Positions 44,131 to 54,620 of a DNA stretch of 56,831 nt are shown one piece after another (within the stretch, counting starts at the first letter, position 1; every line of letters starts with the position of its first letter). The notes under the pieces were generated by a model. It worked only from the letters and a program-made list of their open reading frames with translations, was not told the DNA's origin and did not search any database. This stretch comes from Haplomitrium mnioides. Its lineage: Eukaryota > Marchantiophyta > Haplomitriopsida > Calobryales. The stretch lies in assembly GCA_049999725.1 (NCBI GenBank), contig JBNGIS010036459.1, positions 43,996-100,826 of the forward strand. Reading direction: 5' to 3'. The position numbers were made by a program, and so were the translations under genes.

Positions 44131-44620
44131 AAAGAAGGAATTGTATGATGCTAGAATATTCTGTAAGCCTCTCCACTCTGACATGAAACAGATCCTCGTC
44201 TCTAAAATTGTCATCTACCTCATTTACGTTGACTAGCCCGTCCACCCTAGAGAAGAAATCTGCATTGAGTTGCTTCTTTCCTAGTTTGACTCGCACCTCG
44301 AAATTGAGCTTCTTGAGGAGGAGCATCCACCTCACAATCCTCCCTGTCAAGTCAAGTTTGTTAACCATGTACTTAAGGGCGTTGTGATGTGTATGAAATA
44401 TCATCTTGTAGTGGAGCAGATAGTGTCGGAATTTCTTCAACGAGTATATGATTCTCAAGGCTCTCCCGGTTGGTTGTCGAGTAGTTCTTCTCTATAGAAG
44501 ACAACAATTTACTGGCAAAGTAAATTGGATGGTCCCGGCCCTCCTCATCTAATTGGTTGAGTACTGCACCTATAGAAAACCATGACACATCAATCATGAC
44601 GTGAAACTCCTTCCCCCAAG
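44131..44620 (-). pseudogene. element C RNase H remnant
   Basis: It starts at FHVMIDVSWFSIGAVLNQ with the first Asp kept and continues through HPIYFASKLL and IEKNYSTTNRESLE. The usual TDH motif reads HTHHNALKYMVNK (about 44,390), so the Asp is His. The frame shifts near 44,450. It is inactive by loss of that residue alone. Confidence 0.82.
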
Positions 44621-45590
44621 TAGGCGGTGTGAGCACCGGTGCATTTGCGAGCCTCCTCTTTAGCTCATTAAAACTGGACAACCTTTCTAGTGTGGGCTCA
44701 AAGTTGCTGCCAACCCTGGTCATTTCTATGAGAGGTAGCTCTACTAGTACGAACTAGGCAATGAATCTCTTGTAATACCCTACACAACCCACAAAACCCT
44801 GCACCACCTTCAAATTAGTGGAGAAGGTTACTCTCATCCAATTACTCACCTTCTCTTGGTCTACCTCGATTCCCTAATTAGATACTCAATGGCTTAAGAG
44901 TATGCCCCCCTTGACTCCAAAGAAGCATTTCCCATAGTGCAACCTCAACCCTGTTTCTTGACAACGTTGGAAGGTGAGCCTCACATCCTACTCTTGATCA
45001 CATGTTCTTCCATACACCACAAAGTCATCTATGGAAATCTCCAAAAACTTCCTCAAGTAATCATGGAAAATATTCATCATCATTCTTTGAAAGGTCCATA
45101 ACGCGTTACACAACCCAAATGGCATTCTTTTGAAGGCAAACACCCCCCACTCCACGGTGAATGTTTTTTTCAACTTGTCCTCCTCTCAGATCCATATCTA
45201 ATTGTACCCGGAATAACCGTCCATGAAACTGTAGACTTCATGCCCTGCCACTAAGTCCAACACCCCATCTATGAATGGTAGAGGGTAATGGTCTTTTTTA
45301 GTTACCTCATTCAGCTTCCTAAAGTCTTGGCACACCTTAATTTTTTGTTTGCCTTCGAGTCCAATCTTCTTGGGTACCACCACCAGAGGAGACACCCATT
45401 CGTTGTTTAAGACTGGGTAAATGAAGCCAGCCTCAAACAACTTGTCTATCTCCTCTTTCACCATCAAAAAGAACTTAGGATTCAATCGATATTGGCGTTG
45501 CCTTACCGGTACAGCCATGGGTTCTAGGTCAATGCGATGCTCGCCCAACTCCCTTCAGGTCTGTGTGGCTTCAGGCAAAAACGTCGCTGA
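44621..45590 (-). pseudogene. element C reverse transcriptase remnant (active site intact)
   Basis: A 116-codon open frame (45,548-45,198) spans the fingers and palm start: QYRLNPKF, EAGFIYPV, WVSPLVVVPKK, VCQDFRKLN, KKDHYPLPFIDGV and YSFMDGYSGYN. The next frame holds MPFGLCNALWTFQRMMM and the active site ISIDDFVVYG, with both Asp kept (45,024-45,029). The two frames are separated by a stop and a shift near 45,180. This is the best preserved RT of the A-E family here. Confidence 0.88.
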
Positions 45591-46320
45591 AGTTTGTTAG
45601 GGTCTGAGTCAAGGCTTGCTCCACAGCTACTGGTAGGCCAAACCCTACTTGGAATGCTCGTCCTGCATGAACCATCACCTCCCGATGTTTCTCTATTCTT
45701 ACAACCCCCATCTCATTCCTCAAGTGTGGGTTGTCAATAGCTTCTAGAGTAGCCAACAGCAACCCACCTTGCACCAAGGTCGAATTATGGACGTTTACCT
45801 TCTTATTCCGGCTGCTCCCTTCTTGTTGGTGGGGATGGCTCAACTCTTTGGGGCATGACTCCCCCTTTAGGTTGGGTCCAGTACTCCCATCAGTCACCCA
45901 ACTCTCCATTGTCTCCTCCGTGCCAGATTTGGCTTCCATGCTCCCCGCCAGCTCTATCTGGTTGACCATCACCATACCCCTTCCCAGTAGATCTTCCTCC
46001 GTGGCTTCGTCGACCACCTAGACCCAATAATGGTACTCTGAATCTTCCGCCTCTTCTACTGATCATTTGCTTTCATACTTTGTTTCGAGTTGCGCCTCCC
46101 CTTGGTGTGGCACCGGTCCATAGTGCACTATCGTTCTCTCTAGATCAAAGACCAATGTCAAGTTCCCCTAGTTATGCATGATTCTAGCCCCGTACAGCCA
46201 GGGTGTCCCAATTAGTACTATGTAAGGGGATGCTCGCATTGGTTGCATCACCAAATAATTCAGTCCAAACTCCTTGCCACCAATGGTAGTAGGTACTTGC
46301 AAGAGAGCGCCCAAGGGCTT
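45591..46320 (-). pseudogene. element C protease-RT linker
   Basis: Equivalent to the linkers of A, B and E. It includes VHYGPVPHQGEAQ-like residues, an acidic stretch, EATEEDLLGRGMVMVNQIELAG and GGLLLATLEAIDN, ending in FQVGFGLPVAVEQ and LTNFSDVFA just before RT. The function is unknown. It lacks the PKCLIGC unit found in A and B. Confidence 0.7.
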
Positions 46321-46323
46321 GAC

Positions 46324-46660
46324 TTAAGACTCGTCTGCCAATCTCATTATTCGAGCAGTAGGTTGGAAGTCTTTGAACCTCAATCTGTGGGTAGTCTCCT
46401 CGACCATGATATTGACGCCCGCTCCCCCATCCATCGGTACCAGAGATAGTGTACACCCATTGATCAAGATATCGGTCTCTAAGGCACCCTTGTCTTCACA
46501 TACCCACCGTAGCTCTACTGAGACCCCCAACAAAGGTAGTTTTTTCCACCTTTTGGTTCCCATCAGCAACTCCATTAGTTGTCTTCTATACAACGGGCCA
46601 TCTTTGATTAATTGCTCCACAGTGGCCGTGACAGGGCAGTCCCGGACATCAGCCTGAATG
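46324..46660 (-). pseudogene. element C aspartic protease remnant
   Basis: A 98-codon open frame with SPLY-type motif GPLYRRQLMELLMG, then ETDILINGCTLSLVPMDGGAGVNIM, where D-G-G-A-G is the active-site box, and LRFKDFQPTARIMRLADES. The catalytic Asp is present; the usual Thr or Ser after it is Gly, shared with A and E. The frame is open across the domain. Confidence 0.82.
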
Positions 46661-46839
46661 ATGTAAGGGTTAGGTTTTGGCGCCCCGACCGTAGATGATA
46701 GAAGTTCCTTGAGCTCTTTTGATTCTTCCTACTCTTGTTGCCTCTCGACCTCCCTCATGGTCTGAGTGGCCACATCCTTTTCTTTGGCGGCGTCCAGGCC
46801 GCGAGCTACCTCCTCACCTCCTCCTGCTGCTTTGGATAA

Positions 46840-48480
46840 AACCATTTGCGATTATCCTGTTGGTAATCTGAGTCACTCAGCGATGGTGACCCTTGAACCT
46901 TTGCCTTCTTGACCTTCCGCCTGTTCCTATGCTTGTCATTCTTTTTGGACTTGGCTCCTGATCTGGTCACCACTCGGTAGCAATTCTCTAGTGTGGGGGT
47001 CTCCCAACCTCGCAGTGTAGCTTCCTCCTCTTAAGGTTCCCACTTTGTAGCCTCAGCTCATTCCAAAGCTATCAAGTTGATTACTACCAGCAGCGGCGGA
47101 TTCCCACCTGCATTAGAGGCTACTTTTGGCCTCTTATTGAGGGGACAGTTTGCAACTACATGTCCCTCCAACTTACACTGTAAGCACAATGCCGCCAACT
47201 ACCCATGATTCTGTTTCCTTGGCTCAAAGCAGTTAGGCGAGATGTGCCCGGGCTGACCACAGTTCCAACACACCATAATGGTTGTTCTTGGCGACCTGTT
47301 TGCAGCCCAACCACTCGATTGCCCAGCCTCTATGCCTACAAGTCTCCCTAAGAGAGTACGGGGTCCACTGTTGATCTGGTATACAATTTCCGGTGTCTCC
47401 TCTTGAACATATTCGACTTCTTCATGTATGTATTCGAGAGGCTCCTCCCTCACATATTGAATGGTGTTGGCTTCAATAGGGCACTCTTGAGGAGAATGTT
47501 CGTGCTTGTTACACTTGATGCAACATACGCCCACCCTCCTCGTGGGTAGTGTTCGGCCTTTTAGTTTGATTCCAACGAGGAGTATGTTCATGGCCTCCAT
47601 CTTTGCCCTCAACTTCTCTAGCAGGTCTTTCCCCCCTTTCCTTTTGCTCGGCTCCGGTTCAGGTTCTCGGTCCTGACCTTTCCTTGATCTCATTTTCTTG
47701 CTGTCTCTTTGGTAGTGGGATTGTCGGTCTTTCCTTTCCTTGGCTTCCCTCTTCTTCTTTTGATTCTTCTTCTTCTTCTTTCTTCTTGACGACCTGTCCT
47801 CACTTGAACTGCTACTGTCAGAATCAATCTCACTCTCTGAGGTAGATGCGGAGCTCTTCTCTGACTCCTCATCACTATTTGAGCTTTCCGGAGAGTCTTC
47901 CGACTCATACTTAGCTCTTGACCTGTTTCGAGAGCTGTTGATGGCAGCTTTGACGTGGGGCTGGCCGGCAGTCACCACGGCTTCCAGATCTTGAGGGTTA
48001 GTTTGCCTCACCCATGTCTCTATCTCTCGGGGCAAGGCTGCCAAGAACCATGAGGCCAGCATCCCATCTGTAGCAGGTGGGTTTAGCTTCATTGCCACCT
48101 TCTTGAACCTTTGAAAGAATTTTCTCACTGATTCTTTCTTCTCCATTCGAATCTTTTTTGAATTCTAACACAAAGGCAACCTTGAAGGCTCCTTAGTCCC
48201 TCTTGATGTTCTCTGGTAGGTCTTTGTACCAAGGCTGGGCTTCTCCTTTCAACACTGCAGGTAGGATACCGATCTTCACATGACTCTCCTCATTGGCATC
48301 AGTAGTGTTCTCCATATCATCCAACCATGCATCAGGGTCCTCCTTGGCTCGATCTTTGAAGGTCCTATACTTAAATCTGCCCTGAAGTCCCATAGGGGGT
48401 ACAGGGTTGGCCATCACAATGATGGGTGGGGCTAACTCTACCCACAGTTCAATGCCCTCCTCCACACCTCTTCTCACCTT
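46840..48480 (-). pseudogene. element C gag remnant, three CCHC knuckles
   Basis: The N-terminal block (MANPVPPMGLQGRFKYRTF, HVKIGILPAVLKGEAQPWYKDLPENIKRD) is followed by a stop and frameshift near 48,180. A 315-codon open frame (48,146-47,199) then holds RKFFQRFKKVAMKLNPPATDGML, an acidic/serine stretch, a Lys-rich stretch and two intact CCHC knuckles: CIKCNKHEHSPQEC (about 47,500) and CWNCGQPGHISPNC (about 47,240). After a TAG a third intact knuckle follows, CLQCKLEGHVVANC. The basic and acidic segments are low-complexity. It is the best gag of its family in the window. Confidence 0.88.
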
Positions 48481-50349
48481 TTTCCCTTATTCTGGTCAAG
48501 GGATGTAAGGAGCAGGTATAGGCACAACTTAATAGTTCACGGTTTGCCAACCCTTATGCCTTCACCCTTTTTGTGCCCTTGGCCTTTGCAAGGTATTTCT
48601 TTGGTTCCAAGTTGATCTCACGTTTCTTCAAACCTTAGCCCTCCTTCTAGCGGCAAAAAAAGCTATGTCACGCCCCTTCCTCCTTACTAAACACCCAATA
48701 GATGCTCTTTCAAAGGAAAAAGAGGGATAGAAAACAACCGAGATCTTTAATGAGACGACCCCAAAACCTTTGTTAGTGAATTCAGGTTTTAACAATCTCT
48801 AAGTTCTCACCTTTCATTTCCACACTACTCTCAACCCACTTAAGCACAAGTCAGACCTGCATTCCTTTCCACCACACACAGAGCAATCACAACTCAATTG
48901 ACTTCGGGGTACACACCAATATTGTGCTTGATGCAAATTTGGTTGCAGATATTCAATGTCCCTTCTTATAAACTAGGGTGTATGCAATTATTGCACAAGA
49001 ATGAACTTGCAACATTCTCCTATAGGCTGCATCCTAACACAACCAAGGCCAATCACTCCTCCAATCAGTGGACGGTCAACATGACCAACTACTCTAGCAC
49101 CCAAACCAAGCAGCACTATCTGATTCAACCTCTCCACAGAATAGAAATTACAACCCAAACGTGGAACCCCACCTATCAAGCCTCCTAGACATGTGCAGAA
49201 CTATTTTCCTCTCTTCCTAACTCTCCTAACATCACTCCCCCTACTATTATGCAGCAAATTGTAAGTAAAGTAGCCCTTGTTTTCACCTAAGTCAACCCGA
49301 ATTCTCCCTTGTGATCTGACTGAGCCTTCTCGACACAATCTCCTATCTATTGAAACCCCATACATAGGTTCAGAATTTGTGTTCCGAATATGAGTCCTCA
49401 CTCTGCAAACACAACAACACCAGAAAAATTATTCTCCCTGCCACTCTCTCCCCACTCACACACCATGTCCATAAAGTTTTCTTTAACTTCCATCATTACA
49501 AGCCTTGAATTTACTTCGCCAGGCTTGAAAGAGGTCTTATTTAACTTTCACCTCTGGAGTACAGCCCTTCCAACTGCTGGATCACTCACTTCACCCAAGA
49601 ATTGGCTAGATCTTCCCTGCACTGCGTAGACACTAACGTGGCCACTCCTCTCCTTTCTCCACAAAATTGTAACACCAACAGCACTCTCCTAATGCTTCTG
49701 AGACTAATCACTTGCACAAACCAAAGCTAAGACGACACCAGGATCCCCCCTTTGGTTGCCCCTCACGAAATACAAACCGAAAGAATTCTCCTCTCCTCTA
49801 AGTATTGGTCCACCTCCAAATGTTGGTCTTCCTTCAAAGATGAGTCCACCTGAGTATTTCAAGCCTCTAGATCTTCCTTCTCAATGATTCCCAGGACCTC
49901 TTTAGTCCACCTCCACCTTGTGATGGCCTTCCTTCACGAGTACACCCACCTCACCAAAGGTCTCACCAGAACTCTTTCCTCCGTATCCCGCTGGTCTCTT
50001 TGCACACAATAATTAGTCCCCGTATCTTCAGAGTGAGGTTGTCTATCCCCATGGTTGTTTTTCCCCCAGCCTTGACATTTCATTACCGCCCTGCCTTGAA
50101 GGTCCTCATTTCCCTTATCTGACGGTTGAGAGGTGCATCCCGCTTTTTCCCACAACCCACAAGTTGGTTTTTTTCCAAATTAAGAGCTTCAAATGGGCAC
50201 CAACAGTTGAGTTTTGTCATCTTTTTCCTAACAAGACTGATTTCACGCCAATTTGACATATGTAGCTCTGGTAATCGGCGTTTGAGGAGACATACCCTTT
50301 CCTTTGTTTTTTTTCCCTTTTTTAGCTTGACAATCCGTAAGATCCTTTA

Positions 50350-51330
50350 GATATCGGACATCTGGCACGTGACACGACAGTGGAGCCCCTTTGATTCCTT
50401 CGACTTGCCAACCCGTGAGATTCTTCGGACATCAGATAGTGGACACGTGGCGCTTTGGGCTAGCTTGTTGGATTCATTGGACTCGCCACACTGCGAGATT
50501 CCTCCAAACTGCTGGTCAACTTCAGATTGTTGGTCAAAGGTCACGATCCAACTTCCTTGTGGAAAATGACATCAGACGGTGCCTCTTCGGACATGTGGCA
50601 CTTCGGAGGAGCCTGTTGGATTTCTCACACTGCTGGTCAACTTTGGATTGCGGTCAATGGTGACGGTCCAACTTCCCTGTGGAAAACGGCATCGGATTGC
50701 GCCTCCTTGGACACGTGGCACTTTGGGGGAGCCCGTTGGATTCCTCAGACACGCCAACCCATGAGGTTCCTTGGAACTGCTAGTCAACTTCTGATTGTTG
50801 GTCAAAGGTAGAGGTCCAACTTCCATATAGAAAACGACGTCGGACGGCACCTCCTCGGACATGTGGCANNNNNNNNNNNNNNNNNNNNNNNNNNNNNNNN
50901 NNNNNNNNNNNNNNNNNNNNNNNNNNNNNNNNNNNNNNNNNNNNNNNNNNNNNNNNNNNNNNNNNNNNTCAAGGTAGCCCGTTGGATTCCTCGGACTCGC
51001 CACCCCGTGAGATTCCTCGGAACTACGGGTCAACTTTGGATTGTTGGTCAAAGGTGATGGTCCAACTTCCTCGTAGAAAACAGTGTTGGACGGCGCCTCT
51101 TCGAACACGTGGCACTTTGGGGGAGCCGGTTGTTTTCCTCGGACTCGCCAACCCGTGAGATTCCTCGGATGTCGAACAGTGGACACGAGGCGCTTCGAAG
51201 GAGCCTGTTAGATTTCTCGAACTCGCCAACCCGTGAGATTCCTCGGATGTTGAACAGTGGACATGAGGCACTTCGAGGGAGTGCGTTGGATTCCTCGGAC
51301 TCGCCACGTCATACGAAGAGCCCTTCTCTC
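50350..51330. repeat. tandem module array in C 5' LTR (unit about 121-147 bp)
   Basis: Units start at 50,511, 50,632, 50,779 and about 51,025, with others implied in the N gap. Shared text per unit: GTCAACTT, ATTGTTGGTCAAAGG, GGTCCAACTTCC, CGGCGCCTC, TGGCACTT, TTGGATT. Unit length depends on whether an ACTCGCCAACCCGTGAGATT spacer is present. At least eight GGTCAA or AGTCAA cores occur between 50,511 and 51,050. Confidence 0.85.
50869..50968. other. assembly gap (100 N) in the module array
   Basis: Exactly 100 N inside the tandem array of the 5' LTR of element C. The real number of repeat units here is unknown. Confidence 0.98.
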
Positions 51331-51624
51331 ACCAAGTAAGAACAGTGGCTCCATTGAACTTTCAAACATGGTATCTGCACTTTGTCAAACTTTCCGCCTT
51401 GTCCTCTTTGGATCTATGATAGATCGCTATTTCAGCACTCCTTCTTCTTTCGGCCAGACTGTCAATATTTCGTTCTTTCGGCACTTCTTGTTCTTCCTCT
51501 GGCCGGACCGTCAATAGATTGCTCTTTCGGCACTTCTTGTTCCTCCTCTGGTCGTATCGTCGATAGATCACCCTTTCGGCTGATCCCTCCTTGCTCATCC
51601 GGTTGGATCTCCCAACGGATCCTC

Positions 51625-51671
51625 GTTAAGTGAGCTCTCCACGTCCAAAGATCACTCAGAACCCACTTAAC
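51625..51671. repeat. hairpin 1, C 5' LTR
   Basis: GTTAAGTG...CACTTAAC, an 8 bp perfect stem. It corresponds to 41,342-41,377 in the 3' LTR but has a longer spacer, because here the right arm continues as AGAACCCACTTAAC like hairpin 2. Confidence 0.75.
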
Positions 51672-51739
51672 CGGGCTTGTCAATTAGGGAGGCTGAGTCC
51701 CATTAAGCCCTACGGGGGCTCGCCACTTCCCCGTGAAGA

Positions 51740-52110
51740 CTTGCGGACTCCCTCCATCAGACTGCGCCCGTCGGCCTTCTTCGGACTGCGTACCTCGAAC
51801 TCCCTCCATTGGACTACGACCGTTGAATAAAAGACTTCAGACCCCCTCAAACTGCGGACTTCAGATTGCAACCATCGAACAGAAGACTTCGGAGCCTCTC
51901 GGACTACGAACTTCAAACTGTGACCGTTAGCCTCCTTCGGATTACGTACCTCAGACTCCTTCGGATTGCGGCTCCGGACTATGGACTTGGTACTGTGGCC
52001 GTCGAACAGAAGACTTCGGACCCTCTCAGACTGTGGCCGTCGGGCTGCGGACTTCGGATCCTTGCATCGAACTATGACCGTCAAACAGAAGACTTCGGAC
52101 CCCCTCGATA
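51740..52110. repeat. CGGACTGCG-rich short-repeat zone, C 5' LTR
   Basis: The counterpart of 41,440-41,770, with the same words (ACTTCGGACCCCCTC, GACCGTCGAACAGA, GTACCTCG) in different number and order. The two LTRs have rearranged internally since insertion. Confidence 0.8.
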
Positions 52111-52305
52111 AGTGTGAAAACGCTTGATATAGGAACTGCAAGGAGCTCAATTTTGAACCAACCCCTCGCATTCCTCTGTCAAACTTTCTTACTTCGCCAT
52201 CGTACTCTGTCGAACTATTCAACTTGTCCTCGTCGGATCTGCGATAGATCACCCTTTTGACTGATCCCTCCTTGCTCTTCCGATTGGACCTCTCAACGAA
52301 TCCCT

Positions 52306-52352
52306 GTTAAGTGGGTTCTCCACATTGGAAGGTCACCTGGAACCCACTTAAC
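52306..52352. repeat. hairpin 2, C 5' LTR (13 bp stem)
   Basis: A perfect 13 bp inverted repeat, GTTAAGTGGGTTC and GAACCCACTTAAC, with a 21 nt loop. It is conserved with 41,963-42,009 in the partner LTR although loop bases differ. Confidence 0.85.
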
Positions 52353-53024
52353 CAAGCTCCCCACTTAGGAAGGTTGAGTCATGTTAAGGAAGACTGTGGC
52401 CGTCGGACTTCGGACTCCCTCCATCGGATTGTGAGTATTGACTGTTGGTTAACTTCCAGAAGATAGTTCTTCCTTATTTATGCTTTAACCTCTTCGATTA
52501 AAATTCCAGTGCGATTGCCTCAAGCTCCTTTCTCTAGCAAGCTATTGCACACCTCAAATGGTCACGAATTGAGGATTCAATGATCAAAATTGTTGGCTCT
52601 TCCGTTCTGCATCCCAACTTCCACCCTCATTCCTCTGTTCTTGCCCATTTCTGCACCTATGGTCGTGGAATCTGTCTCCCTTTTTTTGCCTTGACAGCAG
52701 TCCTCCCATGTGATCCTCCCGAACAGGTTTGAAGTGAATCTTGATGCTTGCTTTTCCTTTTTTCTGCCTAAGGTTTCCTCCGCCTCTGTCCTTTTTGCTC
52801 TCTCTTCCACATTCCGCCCCACTCTTGTTTCCTTTGTTGCCTCTCAACCTTCTGTCTATGGCTTATGACCTCAATCCTTCCCTTCTCTCTAAGCATGTCT
52901 TGAGTTCTTTTGACGTTTATTGGAAGCCCGTTTGACCCAAAACCCAGAATCTGCATGGCTTCTCACTAAACTTTTGAAATTCTTTTGAAAATATTACACG
53001 AAGTGCCTTCAAACCCGGCTTACA

Positions 53025-54069
53025 CTATCCATCGGGTTTGTAGTTTTCCTAAAAAATAATTGAACATGCTATTGTACAATAAGACCAAATCACCTGCTTG
53101 GAGGTGTTGAGGCTGAAGTTTTCTGTCATGTTGGCCCTGGCTTAACTGCTCCCGGTGCTTCATCCTATCTTCTACCTCCAATCATGTCTCCTCCAACTAG
53201 TCCACTCAGTCCAACCTCTTCATTCTACTCTAGTGCTCCCCCTTCTATTCAATGAACAGCACCCGCTCGGTGGGCACCTCGAACTCAACATGCACCAGCG
53301 CATGCTGCCCAAACACCAGGTAATAAGGGCTATGTCCAGTGGTGGTCTTGTAGGCCTGGTTGTAGGCATGTACTACGGTCAGCAACTTCAAATCCCAATC
53401 GGTTTTATTGGCTACCACCAAACGCTTCAAAATCATACCAATAATCCCATTAGCCCACTTAGTCAACCCGTTCGCCTTGGGTTGGTAGGCTGTAGTCTTC
53501 TGGTGCTTCACCTTGTAGAATTTCGTGAGCTCTTTGATGACCGTGTTCAAAACGTGTGTACCTTGATCGCTAACCTGCTCCATAGGTACCCAGAACCAAT
53601 TGAAGATTTGTTTGTAGAGGCACCTTGCCATTCTCGCCACATCATGCCTATGTGTGGCTTGTGCTTTCACCCATCATATGGCATAGTCAGTGGACAATAG
53701 GACATACCTGTTCCCTCGACGTGTAATCGGTGAGATGGGCCCTATAAAGTCAATCCCCCATTTTTTGAAAGGAGCTAGTGCCAGAATATGTACCAGGAGG
53801 TGATGGGCAAATGCCGCTGGTTGACCGATTTGTTGGCAAGGATCGCACCTCTTGATGAAGAAGTGCACATCTCGATATAGTGTGGGCCACCTGTACTTAG
53901 CCACCAAGATCTTCTTCACTATGGTCTCCATTGCGAAGTTCCCTCCTTTGGAATTTTTGTGCAGGGCCTTCATAACAATAGTGACTTGATCTTGCTCTAG
54001 ACACTGACCCACCTGTCCATCAAGGCAGGATTGGTGCAACACCCCTTGAATTAGTAGGTATGGCTGCAC
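53025..54069 (-). pseudogene. element D integrase remnant, proximal to inserted C
   Basis: The zinc region includes ALHKNSKGGNFA (second zinc His changed to Asn) and FFIKRCDPCQQ. In the core the first Asp is kept (LLSTDYAI, then a stop) and so is the second (QVSDQGTHVLN), but the catalytic Glu is Lys (NGLTKWAN, about 53,459). The frame reaches FLGKLQTRW near 53,040, where element C begins; the continuation (MGPYIKQ) is at 38,715. The 141-codon stretch 53,670-53,245 is open. Confidence 0.87.
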
Positions 54070-54179
54070 TCAACGCAAGAACACCGCTGCTCCTCTGAGG
54101 ACCAGTCCCTTGGCATCCTCCCTGAAAGGAGGAATTGGATGATCTCCCTATAATTTGTAGGTTGCCCTACCCATACATG

Positions 54180-54620
54180 GAACATTGCTTCATCAGGGAA
54201 GGTGTCATTCACCACCTGGCCTCCATCCACCCTGTCTTGTTATGAGAAAAAATCTGCATTACCATGTTGCTTGCTTAGTCCCACCTTGATCTCGTAGTCA
54301 AACTCCTGCAACATCAATATCCACGAGGCTGCCCTACCTGTCAGGTTAGGTTTGTTAACCATATACCTGATGGCGTCGTGCTTGGTGTGGAAGGTGACCT
54401 TATAATGCACCAAGTAGTGCGTGAGTTTTTTCATAGAGTAGATGATGTCCAATACTTCCCTATCCGTAGCAGAGTATTTCCTCTCAGCACCCGTCAGAAG
54501 TCAGCTAGTGTAGTACACACTATGACCCCTCCCTTGCTTGTCCAGCTGCCTCAGGATTGCCTCAATGCTGAACCCCGAGACATTCACCATCACAAAGAAC
54601 TCCTTGGTCCAGTTGAGGGG
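54180..54620 (-). pseudogene. element D RNase H remnant
   Basis: It starts at FFVMVNVSGFSIEAILRQ, where the first ligand Asp is Asn. The TDH motif reads HTKHDAIRYMVNK (about 54,380), so that Asp is Lys. NLTGRAASWILMLQEF and a NADFFS end block are recognisable. Two of the family's acidic ligands are lost, so the domain is inactive. Confidence 0.8.

Larger units (their letters stand above)
38716..53024 (-). mobile_element. Ty3/gypsy element C, structurally complete, nested in D
   Basis: A 14.3 kb element with two long LTRs (3,973 and 4,359 bp, both with N gaps) and a 5.98 kb internal region carrying gag, protease, linker, RT, RNase H and integrase on the minus strand. The outside 5-mers are CCATT and CTATC, matching at 3 of 5 with two transitions. 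It is inserted in element D's integrase frame. Its LTRs look very similar by eye, so it is younger than D. Its RT active site is intact but RNase H and integrase have lost key residues. Confidence 0.9.
48666..53024 (-). repeat. element C 5' LTR (4,359 bp including 100 N)
   Basis: Runs from TGTCACGCCCCTTCC to GGCTTACA (a T for G change in the terminal TGACA) on the plus strand. It matches the 3' LTR over its whole length. It contains the longer version of the tandem module array, two hairpins and the CGGACTGCG zone. I could not recognise a primer binding site in the bases inside its inner end (below 48,666). Confidence 0.85.

Noticed and set aside
48620-48665. A primer binding site for element C
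   Set aside because: The bases inside the LTR end (minus strand TAGCTTTTTTTGCCGC) do not match a tRNA 3' end that I can recognise with confidence.
40591-51330. CRISPR-like array
   Set aside because: Units are long (121-147 bp), degenerate and contiguous, without short identical repeats separated by unique spacers, and they lie in a plant LTR.
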